Shown piece after piece: positions 25,099 to 33,928 of a stretch of DNA of 64,000 nt. The translations under genes and the position numbers were made by a program. The stretch spans positions 23,601-87,600 of the forward strand of contig CANFBW010000005.1 of NCBI GenBank assembly GCA_947444925.1, written 5' to 3'. Every line of letters begins with the position of its first letter. Within the stretch, counting starts at the first letter, position 1. The notes beneath the pieces were generated by a model, which saw nothing but the letters and a program-made list of their open reading frames with translations, did no database searches and was not told the origin of the DNA. This stretch comes from Flavobacteriales bacterium (GTDB lineage: Bacteria; Bacteroidota; Bacteroidia; Flavobacteriales_C; GCA-002722245).

Positions 25099-25179
25099 TC
25101 AAGGCGACAACATTAATGTTGAAATTTCACTATCTAAATCCACCTTAATCACCTCTGGTTTCTCGTATTTCTTTTTCAT
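25099..25179 (-). CDS. Putative precursor peptide 1 (26 aa, tail TLMLSP)
   Basis: First mini-gene of the array and closest to the promoter, ATG at 25179 and TGA at 25099-25101. Two in-frame stops (TGATGA) stand 3 bases before the ATG, fixing the start. The leader reads MKKKYEKPEV IKVDLDSEIS with a Y5-x-x-P8-x-V10 motif like the YxxPxL signature of lasso-peptide leaders; the tail is TLMLSP. Its leader differs silently from copies 2 and 3 at codons 6, 9, 10, 15 and 16. A TAAATTTG box lies 23 bases upstream. Confidence 0.78.
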   Translation of the reverse strand: MKKKYEKPEVIKVDLDSEISTLMLSP

Positions 25180-25201
25180 ACTTCATCAAGCGTTAGTGTT
25201 T

Positions 25202-25209
25202 CAAATTTA
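25202..25209 (-). promoter_or_regulatory. Putative -7 box TAAATTTG of the precursor mini-gene operon
   Basis: Exact TAnnTTTG match on the minus strand, 22 bases before the ATG of the first mini-gene. No good TTG at -33. It would drive the precursors, the PqqD-like gene and the nucleotidyltransferase. Confidence 0.55.
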
Positions 25210-25292
25210 CAAAAAGAACAATATAAAAGCGAATACAATTCACAATGACGAAAAAAAATAAGAAATTTGCCCCCACTCAACAATTGCACACT

Positions 25293-26492
25293 ATGATAAA
25301 AATTTCAGAAAGAGGAAAAGAAATCACTTTGTCTCCCATACGTAAACTAGCTCCTTTAGCCGAAGCTGCGCAGCGCAAGGGAGTGCATGTTCATTTTTTA
25401 AACATCGGTCAACCCGATATCCCTACCCCTGAAATTGCATTGAACGCCGTAAAAAACGCTGACTTAAAAGTTTTAGAGTACAGTCATTCCGCAGGAAATT
25501 TGAGCTTTCGCACGAAATTGGTGGAATACTACAGCAAATTCAGCATTGGCTTAAGTACAGAAGACATCATCATTACCTCTGGTGGATCAGAAGCCATATT
25601 GATCGGTTTCTTGGTTTGCTTAAATCCGGGCGACGAAGTATTGGTTCCAGAACCCTTTTATGCCAACTACATCAGTTTTGCGAAAGCGGCCAGTGCTTCT
25701 ATTAAGACGATACCCACTAAAATTGAAGACAATTTCGCTTTGCCTCCAATTTCAACATTTGAGAATTATATCACGGATAAAACCAAAGCCATAATGCTTT
25801 GCAATCCGGGAAATCCTACGGGAAAAATATATTCAAGAGAAGAACTCGAACAATTAAAAGAATTGGTAAAAAAGCACGACATGTTTCTTTTTGCCGATGA
25901 AGTGTACCGTGAATTTTGCTACGATCAAGCCACTCCATTTTCAGTAATGCAATTGGAGGGCGTTGACGACAACGTGATTTTAATAGATTCAATTTCAAAA
26001 AGATACAGCATGTGCGGCGCACGCATCGGCACATTGATTTCACGCAACAAATCGGTTATTGAAACAGCCCTTAAATTTGCACAGGCGCGTTTGAGTCCAC
26101 CTACATACGGTCAAATTGCCGGCGAAGCAGCACTTGATGTAAAACAAGAATACTTCGACAATGTCAAAAGCGAATACATCAAACGAAGAGATTTACTGTG
26201 CGATGCTCTGTCAAAAATGCAAGGTGTTTTCTTTTCAAAGCCTGCAGGCGCTTTTTACATTATGGTAAAATTACCTGTTGATAGCGCTGATACCTTTTGC
26301 AAATGGCTGCTTACTGATTTCTCTTATGAAGGAGAAACAGTAATGCTTGCGCCAGGCAATGGCTTTTATTCGACAAAAGGAATGGGCGAGCAAGAAGTGC
26401 GAATGGCATATGTACTCAACCAAAGCGCGTTAACCAAAGCCATGAAATGTTTGCAAGTGGCATTATCACAATACCCAGGAAAAATAGCATAA
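25293..26492 (+). CDS. Pyridoxal phosphate-dependent aminotransferase, class I/II
   Basis: A 399-aa fold-type I aminotransferase related to aspartate aminotransferases. Blocks: FLNIGQPDIPTPEIAL near 35-50, ITSGGSEAILIGF (PLP phosphate loop), MLCNPGNPTGKIYSREEL (Asn of NPxNPTG), LFADEVYREF (Asp to pyridine N), and SISKRYSMCGARIGTLI, in which the Lys forms the Schiff base. The C-terminal Arg (VRMAYVLN) binds the substrate carboxylate. I favour the ATG at 25293 (MIKISERGKEITLSPIRKL, the usual Bacteroidota opening); an in-frame ATG at 25245 would add 16 basic residues. Exact amino-acid specificity cannot be told. It is divergent from the mini-gene operon and is probably not part of it. Confidence 0.88.
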   Translation: MIKISERGKEITLSPIRKLAPLAEAAQRKGVHVHFLNIGQPDIPTPEIALNAVKNADLKVLEYSHSAGNLSFRTKLVEYYSKFSIGLSTEDIIITSGGSEAILIGFLVCLNPGDEVLVPEPFYANYISFAKAASASIKTIPTKIEDNFALPPISTFENYITDKTKAIMLCNPGNPTGKIYSREELEQLKELVKKHDMFLFADEVYREFCYDQATPFSVMQLEGVDDNVILIDSISKRYSMCGARIGTLISRNKSVIETALKFAQARLSPPTYGQIAGEAALDVKQEYFDNVKSEYIKRRDLLCDALSKMQGVFFSKPAGAFYIMVKLPVDSADTFCKWLLTDFSYEGETVMLAPGNGFYSTKGMGEQEVRMAYVLNQSALTKAMKCLQVALSQYPGKIA

Positions 26493-26667
26493 TTCAGCAT
26501 GTACTTGAACTAGCGTACCCTTGATGAGCCAAGCAAAAATTCAAAACAATTGCTATTTTTTCTTTTGAAAAACTTGATTACAATATTTATTTGCAATTCT
26601 TAGCACGCTTATTGCTCATTTCACGTTATTAGCAATAATTTAATGAGAACAGTGATTTGAATCCGCA

Positions 26668-29600
26668 ATGAAACACCTAACGATTATTCTTCTATGCACT
26701 ATGCACCTTCTAACTTTCGGGCAGGGAGAAGACAATCAATGGTATTTTGGAGAAGGAGCAGCGCTCGACTTCAACAGTGGTAATCCCATCGCCAAATTAT
26801 CGAGCGTGATGAACATTAGCGAAGATCAAGTAGAGGGAAGCGCTTCAATCGCCGACTGTAAAGGTCAACTTCTTTTTTACTCCAATGGAGAGCAAGTTTG
26901 GAACAGAAACAACCAACTCATGCTAAATGGCAGTGGCCTAAATGGGGACAAATACTCTACACAATCGGCGCTCATCGTTAAAAAACCCAATAGCAGCAAC
27001 ACCTATTACTTGTTTACAGCTTCTGACGAGCATGGCCTGCAGTACTCTACCGTGAATATGCTTCTAAACGGCGGCAAAGGCGATGTGATCGCAAAAAACA
27101 CAGCCCTTAATCCAACAGGAACACAAAAATTAACGCTAACGCGACATGCCAACGGACAAGATGTTTGGGTGATTACCCATTACAACAACAGTGCTCGTTT
27201 TGATGCATTTTTAATAAATAGCAGTGGCGTATCAATTTCACCAGTGACTAGTTTATCAGGCCCAATGCACAATTCAGGGCATGGAGACATTAAAATTTCA
27301 CCCGACGGAAGTAAGATTCTAACCTGCGTGCAGCGCATGGACTTGGTTTGTCTATCCAGCTTTAACACTGCAAATGGTAGCGTCAGCAATACCAGCGCCA
27401 CCCTAAAATTTCCGCAGCCACATGGCGGAGAGTTTTCTGCAAATAGCCAAGTCGCTTATTTGAATGCACTTTGCTTTAGCGGTTTTTCGTGCACCAACGC
27501 AGGCATCTCGCAACTCAATTTATTGGCTGGAAGTACTAGTTTAATTTGGAGTACTTCCAAGGTTATTTCAAATAAAACATTTCTCGAAGGTTCCATGCGC
27601 CGCCACAGCAATGGCATCATCTATTGCACTGGTGACGATATGCAGTCATTGTCGGCCATCAAAAACCCAAACACATTGGGTCTAGGTTGCAATTTCACAA
27701 ACAATGCAGTGAGTCTCGGCGGACGAACAACAAGTTGGGAATTGCCAAACAATGTGCTTTTAAGTCCGCCAATTGTTCCCGGAAGTATTGATTTTACAGC
27801 GACAGCAGGCATCTGTCCCCAAGATCCTTACAATTTCAACATTGTTAGCACACAGAACATCACCGCGGTTTCATGGAATTTTGGAGACCCTGGTTCAGGC
27901 GGAAACACGTTTTCTTCCTTACTGACGCCAACACATACTTTTTCAGCACCAGGCACTTTCACTATTTCCGTTTTTCTTACTATTGATGGTTGTTACAACA
28001 CTTCACTTACTAAAACAATCACCGTTATCGCCAACCCAAAGGCAGTTGCAGGACCCGATCTAAATATCTGTAGCGGCAGTGCCGCCAGTATTGGAGCTGC
28101 TGCAGGGGCACCCTATTCCTACTTTTGGTCGCCCTCAATTGGTTTATCGAATGCCAACATTGCAAATCCAAAAATCACTAAAACGAATGCAGGCCCAGCA
28201 AACACCGTCAGCACCTACACCTTGACAACAAGCTACCAAACATGCATGTCATTAGATACAGTGGAAGTTACTATCAAAGCGCTCCCCACGGTTGACGCTG
28301 GCAACAACAGCTCACTTTGTTCAGGCGACAGTATTTCAATTGGCGCTGCAGCAAACAACGCCATTTTAACTTACACTTGGTCACCAACAGTCGGTCTCAG
28401 TTCAAGCTCAATTTCCAATCCAAAACTAAGCCTGAGCAACAACAGCACCGCAGTTTACAAATACGTTGTAAGTGTGCAAGGAAAAAATGCTTGCACTAAC
28501 AAGGACTCTATTTTAATTACCCTACACCCTTTACCAAATGCAGGAAAAAGAAGCAACTACCTCTGTCCCGGTGGCAACCTACAACTAACAGCCGTCAATA
28601 ATGGAACTTCGTACGCTTGGACACCCAATCAAAATATTTCTGATACTACGATATACAACCCAACTGTGTGGCCATTGAATCCACAGTTCTATTTTTTGAA
28701 AGTCACCGACGTTAACAGCTGTAGTAATTTCGACAGTGTTTTTGTAAACAGCACTGGAACTGTGCCCACCGATGCTGGAGCAGACAGCAGTATTTGCAAA
28801 GGTGACAGCATTAAAATTGGTGGAAATCCCAGTGCCCCAGTAGGAATCACGTATCAATGGCTGCCAACACAAGGACTGAGCAATTCGCATATTGCTAACC
28901 CAATGGCAAGTCCTTCAAATACCACTAAATACTACTTGCACACACAAAGTGACACCTGTGTTGGGCTTGATTCTATTGTCGTTCTAGTGCATCAACTCCC
29001 CACCGTTGACGCAGGTCAAGCTGCTGAAATTTGTTTTGGCGACAGCATTCAACTACACGCCAGCGGGGCCGAAAAATATCTATGGAGTCCAAACAACAAT
29101 ATCGACCGTACGGACAGCGCAGCGCCTAAGGTGTTTCCAAAAAAAACAGGTTTCTTTACTGTAAGTGGAATCGACCAGTTTTCTTGCATCAATAGAGACA
29201 GTGTGGAGATTAGTGTGAATCCGCTGCCTCCCGCCAATGCAGGATTAGACAGTGGATTGTGCATTAGAGATAGTATTCAATTGCATGCGACTGGAGGTAC
29301 CCAATATTTATGGAGTCCTGCCCTCACTTTGTCATCCGCAACGATTGCCAATCCTTTCGCTTTTCCAAAACAAAACACCATCTATGCTTTAGTCGTAACC
29401 GATTCAAAGGGTTGTAAAAAAGCTGACAGCATTGCCATTTCAGTGCATCACTTGCCAGTCATTCAAACTTTAAGCAACACCTTAATCTGCGAAGGAAGCA
29501 GTATTCATATGTACGCAAGCGGTGGAGTAAAGTACCATTGGTGGCCAACTGAAAGCTTAAACGATAGCAACTCATCAAAACCCTGGGCACAACCATTAAC

Positions 29601-30210
29601 GCCCACTACCTATTATGTTGCCGTTACAGATTCCTACCATTGTACCGACACAGCTTCATTTCAAATATCCCTTAATATTGTTCCTAAAGCTGAATTCACA
29701 GTAATTAAACAAACACCAGGTTGCGAAGGCTATCGCAGTGAATTCACAAACACTTCAATAAATGCCGATAGCCAATTGTGGATCTATGGCGACGGAGGCA
29801 GCTCAACTGAAAAAACGCCTCAACACACCTACCCCTTCGGCAAAAATGTGGTCACGCAACTCATCGTCACCAACAACGGTTTGTGCAGTGACACCATGTC
29901 AATTCCCCTAAACATCAAAGACATTGCAGACGCCGTGAACATCTCCAATGGAAATGTTTTAACACTTAATAACGATGGACTAAACGAATGTTTTACTGTA
30001 TCGGTAAAAGACGAATTTGAAAAGTGTGTTGCGGTTAAAATTTACGACCGATGGGGAGTACTGATGTACAAAAGCAATACCTACGGTGAATGCTGGGATG
30101 GCAAAAACAGCAGCACTCAACAACTGGTGGCAAATGGCACTTATTACTACATCATATCCATTAACGATTACAGTAAAACTGGATACATCACGATTTTCGG
30201 TGCACAGTAA
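26668..30210 (+). CDS. Large T9SS type B protein with seven Ig-like repeats and two PKD domains
   Basis: A 1180-aa secreted protein. After a signal peptide (about 1-18, LLTFG) comes a beta-propeller-like region (about 20-365) opening with DNQWYFGEGAALDFNSG and containing GQLLFYSNGEQVWNRN, a layout common in Bacteroidota T9SS cargo. A PKD domain (about 373-450: VSWNFGDPGSGGNTFSS) is followed by seven units of about 76-83 residues starting near 460, 544, 624, 702, 780, 856 and 932, each with a Gly-Asp-Ser start, a Tyr-x-Trp-x-Pro core and a NP.x.P end. A second PKD (YGDGGSSTEKTPQHTY) and a C-terminal type B sorting domain (KIYDRWGVLMYKS, CWDG) complete it. The C-terminal NNDGLNECF departs from the usual NGDGxND. 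Probable role: cell-surface adhesion or gliding-related. Confidence 0.85.
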   Translation: MKHLTIILLCTMHLLTFGQGEDNQWYFGEGAALDFNSGNPIAKLSSVMNISEDQVEGSASIADCKGQLLFYSNGEQVWNRNNQLMLNGSGLNGDKYSTQSALIVKKPNSSNTYYLFTASDEHGLQYSTVNMLLNGGKGDVIAKNTALNPTGTQKLTLTRHANGQDVWVITHYNNSARFDAFLINSSGVSISPVTSLSGPMHNSGHGDIKISPDGSKILTCVQRMDLVCLSSFNTANGSVSNTSATLKFPQPHGGEFSANSQVAYLNALCFSGFSCTNAGISQLNLLAGSTSLIWSTSKVISNKTFLEGSMRRHSNGIIYCTGDDMQSLSAIKNPNTLGLGCNFTNNAVSLGGRTTSWELPNNVLLSPPIVPGSIDFTATAGICPQDPYNFNIVSTQNITAVSWNFGDPGSGGNTFSSLLTPTHTFSAPGTFTISVFLTIDGCYNTSLTKTITVIANPKAVAGPDLNICSGSAASIGAAAGAPYSYFWSPSIGLSNANIANPKITKTNAGPANTVSTYTLTTSYQTCMSLDTVEVTIKALPTVDAGNNSSLCSGDSISIGAAANNAILTYTWSPTVGLSSSSISNPKLSLSNNSTAVYKYVVSVQGKNACTNKDSILITLHPLPNAGKRSNYLCPGGNLQLTAVNNGTSYAWTPNQNISDTTIYNPTVWPLNPQFYFLKVTDVNSCSNFDSVFVNSTGTVPTDAGADSSICKGDSIKIGGNPSAPVGITYQWLPTQGLSNSHIANPMASPSNTTKYYLHTQSDTCVGLDSIVVLVHQLPTVDAGQAAEICFGDSIQLHASGAEKYLWSPNNNIDRTDSAAPKVFPKKTGFFTVSGIDQFSCINRDSVEISVNPLPPANAGLDSGLCIRDSIQLHATGGTQYLWSPALTLSSATIANPFAFPKQNTIYALVVTDSKGCKKADSIAISVHHLPVIQTLSNTLICEGSSIHMYASGGVKYHWWPTESLNDSNSSKPWAQPLTPTTYYVAVTDSYHCTDTASFQISLNIVPKAEFTVIKQTPGCEGYRSEFTNTSINADSQLWIYGDGGSSTEKTPQHTYPFGKNVVTQLIVTNNGLCSDTMSIPLNIKDIADAVNISNGNVLTLNNDGLNECFTVSVKDEFEKCVAVKIYDRWGVLMYKSNTYGECWDGKNSSTQQLVANGTYYYIISINDYSKTGYITIFGAQ

Positions 30211-30238
30211 ATTCTTTTCAAAGCCTAAGGCATTTTAT

Positions 30239-30246
30239 TATATTTG
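30239..30246 (+). promoter_or_regulatory. Putative -7 box TATATTTG of the receptor-cargo-PorV unit
   Basis: Exact TAnnTTTG match 30 bases before the ATG of the TonB-dependent receptor, suggesting the three-gene unit is transcribed separately from the upstream T9SS gene. No clear -33 TTG. Confidence 0.5.
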
Positions 30247-30276
30247 ACGCTGATAAAATCAATAATCAGCGCCCTA

Positions 30277-33200
30277 ATGGCCACAAAACTGTTTCGCTTT
30301 TTAATTTTCCTTTTACTGCCCATCGCTGCGCAAGCACAAACAGGTACGCTGAAGGGAACCGTGAAAGACGAAGCAGAAAATCCTTTGGCCTACGCCACTA
30401 TCACAGTTCAAAAAAACGGAGAAAGTGTGTCCATTACACAGAGCAATGAAAAAGGCGAATACACTATCAAGCCCTTGAATCCAGGAAACTACGATGTATT
30501 GACCACCTACCTTGGACTGCAAAGTGAAAGCACCGAAGGACTTCAAATCATGATCGAAAAAATCTCATTTTTAGATGTCGTGCTGAAAAAAGTGGTCACC
30601 ATTGATGCGATCGTCATAAAAAAATATAAAGTACCGCTCATTGATCCCGACTTTAAATCGGGCAGCACCAAAACTGCCGAAGACATTATTAAATCACCAC
30701 TCAATAATGTGGCAGCAATAGCTTCTACTACTGCAGGTGTTTACATGGAAGACAACGGAAGCAACGACCTCAACATACGAGGTTCACGTGCCAACGGAAC
30801 CCTATATTTTATTGATGGGATTAAGTTGCGTGGCGCCATTGACCTGCCCAAATTAGGCCTGGAGCAAATTACAGTGATCACCGGTGGATTTCCTGCGCGC
30901 TACGGCGACGCCACAGGAGGATTGGTTTTGGTAACCACCAAAGGACCAACGCGCAAACACGAGCACGGAATCAACTTCGAGAGCTCTAAATTTTTAGATG
31001 GATACAACAACAGCACGGCTGAATTCTTTTTTTTAGGCCCGCTTTACAAATCAAAAAAAACACCCTTGTTTATTGGTTATTCCTTACTCGGACAAGGCTA
31101 CTACATGCAAGACCAAGACCCATCGGCAGTTGGTGTTTGGACTGTGAAAGATGATGTTTTTGCCTCTTTGCAACAAAATCCTTTGGCGCCATCACCCGCC
31201 GGACAAGGCACCATTCGTCGCGCCGAATTACTTACTGCCAAAGACTTGCAGTGGAACAAGGCACACCCCAACAGTGCTTCAAAAGGCTTTGTAGTGAACA
31301 CGAAACTTGAAATAAAACCCAGCAAAAGACTGACCTTTACAATTGGAGGATATGCAAACTATACCAACAACCACACTACCGAACAACGATACTCACTGCT
31401 CAACTACGAAAACAATGCAATGAATACCAGTTTCAATTGGAGAGTTTACGCGCGCATGACCCAAAAAATAGGCGTTCAAGACGAAGACTTGGCGCCAGAT
31501 GATAAAAAACCGAAAATCAAAAACGTTTACTACACCTTGCAAATGGATTACGACCAATTGCAAAGCACTTCTGAAGACGACAGTCATGGTAAAAATATTT
31601 TTGATTACGGTTATATTGGCCAGTTCAAAACCACCAAAGAAAAAACCTATGCTTTTGACTCCACTGGAGCAAATGGCGCGAAAAACTACTTGCAGGGATG
31701 GACAGACAAGCGCTTTGAGCTACTAAACACTGGCAACAACGCCACAGCATCAAGATACACGCAACAGTACTACGAATTTTACAAAGACTTTGTCGTTGGC
31801 AATTACGAGAACTATGCCCAAGTGCAAAAAGGCGGCGCTCTGCTCAACGGAGACCGACCGCAACATGTGTACGACATTTGGTTCAACACCGGACGACAAT
31901 CCAATGGCTATTCCAAATCACAAGACGACCAATTTCGATTTACTGGAAGTATTTTCGCCGACATTCAACACCACGAAGTCAACGTGGGATTTGAATACGA
32001 ACAGCGCATTGAGCGCTACTATTCCATTTCACCAATGGGACTTTGGACGCTTGCCCGCCAATTGGCCAACGCCAAAAACAGCGAACTCGACAAAAACCAT
32101 CCCATCATTGCTGGCGACACCGTAAACTACAACCGTCTTTATGTCCCCACCGTTGATGCCTACAACGGAAAAGTGATCAATGGTTTTTTTGAAAATGTAC
32201 GCAGTGCAACAGGCGCTTCAGTGACCGATTTTATAGATACTGATCAACTTACACCGACAGATTTATCATTGAGCATGTTCAACGCTGGGGAACTTCTGCA
32301 AACTGGAAACAATAGTCTATACAGCACCATCGGGTACGACTATCTTGGAAATACATTAAGCAACAACACTTCCATCGGAAACTTCTTCAACCAACGCGAC
32401 AACAACAATGCTTTACTGCGCAACATGCCAGGTTTTCAACCTGTGTATATGGCGGGTTACATACAAGATAAATTTACTTTTGGAGACATTATTTTCAACG
32501 TCGGATTACGCATTGAGCGCTACGACGCCAATCAAATGGTGCCAAAAGACTTATACTCACTTTATCCCATTAAATCAGCAAAAGAAGCACGCAGCGAGGG
32601 CATAATTATTCCCAACAGCGTGGGCGACAATTATAAAGTATACATTGCCGACCAGAATGCTGCCGTAAAAACAGCAACAGGTTTTCGCGATGAAAACAAC
32701 AAATGGTACAATGCCCAAGGAACGGCTGTAAATGATCCGGCAGTGATTGCATCGTCAACAGCTACTGGAACAATTACTCCTTACCTCGTCAATCCGAAAT
32801 CGAATGTGAAATCCAGCGATTTCGATTTCGCTGGATCTTTCCAAAAATACGAAGCACAATTTGCAGTGTTACCGCGTATCTCATTGTCCTTCCCCATTTC
32901 CACAGAAGCAATGTTTTATGCACATTACGATATTTTAGCGCAGAGACCTGTAGATGGAGCGTCGATCAACAATCCACTCAATTACCTTTTTATGGAAAAT
33001 TCGGTTGGAGGCTTGGTGAACAACCCGAATTTAAAACTGCAAAAAACCACCGATTACGAATTGGGATTTGTTCAAACCCTCTCCAAATTATCAGCCATCA
33101 ATATATCGGCTTTTTACCGTGAAATTAAAGATATGGTGCAACTCACTGCCATCAGATATGCCTATCCCGTGAACTACATGACTTTTCAAAATCAGGATTT

Positions 33201-33927
33201 TGGAACCGTAAAAGGGTTGTCGGTGAGCTACGATCTGCGTCGAATCAACAACATAAAAATGGGCGCCAATTACACCTTGCAGTTTGCTGAAGGAACAGGA
33301 AGCTCCATCTTCAGTAGTCTGAATATCTTGAACTCGGGATCTCCCAATTTGCGAACGATACTTCCATTAGATTTTGACCGCCGACACAATATCAACGTGG
33401 AAGTAGATTACCGCTACGGGCGTGGAAAAACATATGAAGGTCCATCATGGGGTCGAAAAATACTTGCTGGTTTTGGCGTCAATTTCTTGCTGCGCACTGG
33501 ATCAGGAACCCCATATTCGCGCCAGTCCAATATCACAGAAGACCTTGCACTTTCAAAAAGCCAGGGCAGAACGCTGAGCGGACAAATTAATGGCTCCAGC
33601 TTAGCGTGGACCTTTAGAATTGATACCCGCGTTGATAAAAATGTGGTCATTAAATTGGGGAATGATGAAGACAAGAAAAAAATCACGGTACTCAACATCT
33701 ATTTATCGGTGAACAATTTACTCGACACCCGAAACGTAGTCAATGTATACCATTACACGGGAAATCCCAATGACGATGGTTTTTTGACCGCGGCCGTTTC
33801 TCAGCAAGAAATCAATGCCAAAACAAACCCACAATCCTTTATCGATTTGTATGCGATTGCAGTAAACAGTCCATTCAACTACAGTTTACCGCGCATTATC
33901 AAATTGGGGGCGATATATAATTTTTAA
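30277..33927 (+). CDS. TonB-dependent receptor with N-terminal CarboxypepD_reg-like domain
   Basis: An outer-membrane receptor of 1216 aa. I use the ATG at 30277 (MATKLFRFLIFLLLPIAAQA, a clean signal peptide) in preference to an upstream TTG. Order: carboxypeptidase-regulatory-like domain (about 22-100: GTLKGTVKDEAENPLAYATI), plug domain (about 135-225: DLNIRGSRANGTLYFIDGIK, VITGGFPARYGDATGGLVLV), then a 22-strand-type barrel ending in KLGAIYNF with a C-terminal Phe. It is not a SusC by motif, since no SusD partner follows. Instead the next gene, one base away, is a very large T9SS cargo protein and the third a PorV-like barrel. The receptor may energise import or act with the surface cargo; its substrate is unknown. 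Confidence 0.9.
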   Translation: MATKLFRFLIFLLLPIAAQAQTGTLKGTVKDEAENPLAYATITVQKNGESVSITQSNEKGEYTIKPLNPGNYDVLTTYLGLQSESTEGLQIMIEKISFLDVVLKKVVTIDAIVIKKYKVPLIDPDFKSGSTKTAEDIIKSPLNNVAAIASTTAGVYMEDNGSNDLNIRGSRANGTLYFIDGIKLRGAIDLPKLGLEQITVITGGFPARYGDATGGLVLVTTKGPTRKHEHGINFESSKFLDGYNNSTAEFFFLGPLYKSKKTPLFIGYSLLGQGYYMQDQDPSAVGVWTVKDDVFASLQQNPLAPSPAGQGTIRRAELLTAKDLQWNKAHPNSASKGFVVNTKLEIKPSKRLTFTIGGYANYTNNHTTEQRYSLLNYENNAMNTSFNWRVYARMTQKIGVQDEDLAPDDKKPKIKNVYYTLQMDYDQLQSTSEDDSHGKNIFDYGYIGQFKTTKEKTYAFDSTGANGAKNYLQGWTDKRFELLNTGNNATASRYTQQYYEFYKDFVVGNYENYAQVQKGGALLNGDRPQHVYDIWFNTGRQSNGYSKSQDDQFRFTGSIFADIQHHEVNVGFEYEQRIERYYSISPMGLWTLARQLANAKNSELDKNHPIIAGDTVNYNRLYVPTVDAYNGKVINGFFENVRSATGASVTDFIDTDQLTPTDLSLSMFNAGELLQTGNNSLYSTIGYDYLGNTLSNNTSIGNFFNQRDNNNALLRNMPGFQPVYMAGYIQDKFTFGDIIFNVGLRIERYDANQMVPKDLYSLYPIKSAKEARSEGIIIPNSVGDNYKVYIADQNAAVKTATGFRDENNKWYNAQGTAVNDPAVIASSTATGTITPYLVNPKSNVKSSDFDFAGSFQKYEAQFAVLPRISLSFPISTEAMFYAHYDILAQRPVDGASINNPLNYLFMENSVGGLVNNPNLKLQKTTDYELGFVQTLSKLSAINISAFYREIKDMVQLTAIRYAYPVNYMTFQNQDFGTVKGLSVSYDLRRINNIKMGANYTLQFAEGTGSSIFSSLNILNSGSPNLRTILPLDFDRRHNINVEVDYRYGRGKTYEGPSWGRKILAGFGVNFLLRTGSGTPYSRQSNITEDLALSKSQGRTLSGQINGSSLAWTFRIDTRVDKNVVIKLGNDEDKKKITVLNIYLSVNNLLDTRNVVNVYHYTGNPNDDGFLTAAVSQQEINAKTNPQSFIDLYAIAVNSPFNYSLPRIIKLGAIYNF

Positions 33928-33928
33928 C

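Larger units (their letters stand above)
24719..25179 (-). repeat. Four-copy tandem repeat of mini-genes
   Basis: Four direct copies of a roughly 75-85-base coding unit with spacers of 60, 56 and 21 bases. Copies 2 and 3 also share the upstream spacer almost exactly (three differences in 54 bases). Divergence inside the coding part is synonymous for codons 1-20 and amino-acid-changing only at codon 21 and from codon 24 on. It is too irregular in spacing and too gene-like to be a CRISPR array. Confidence 0.9.

Noticed and set aside
24719..25179. Regularly repeated direct repeats as a CRISPR array
   Set aside because: Spacing between copies is uneven (60, 56, 21 bases), the repeats are about 80 bases with a reading frame, two spacers are near-identical, and no cas gene is present.
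26493..26667. Promoter for the 1180-aa T9SS gene
   Set aside because: No exact TAnnTTTG box with usable spacing is present in the 175-base gap; nothing else is seen there.
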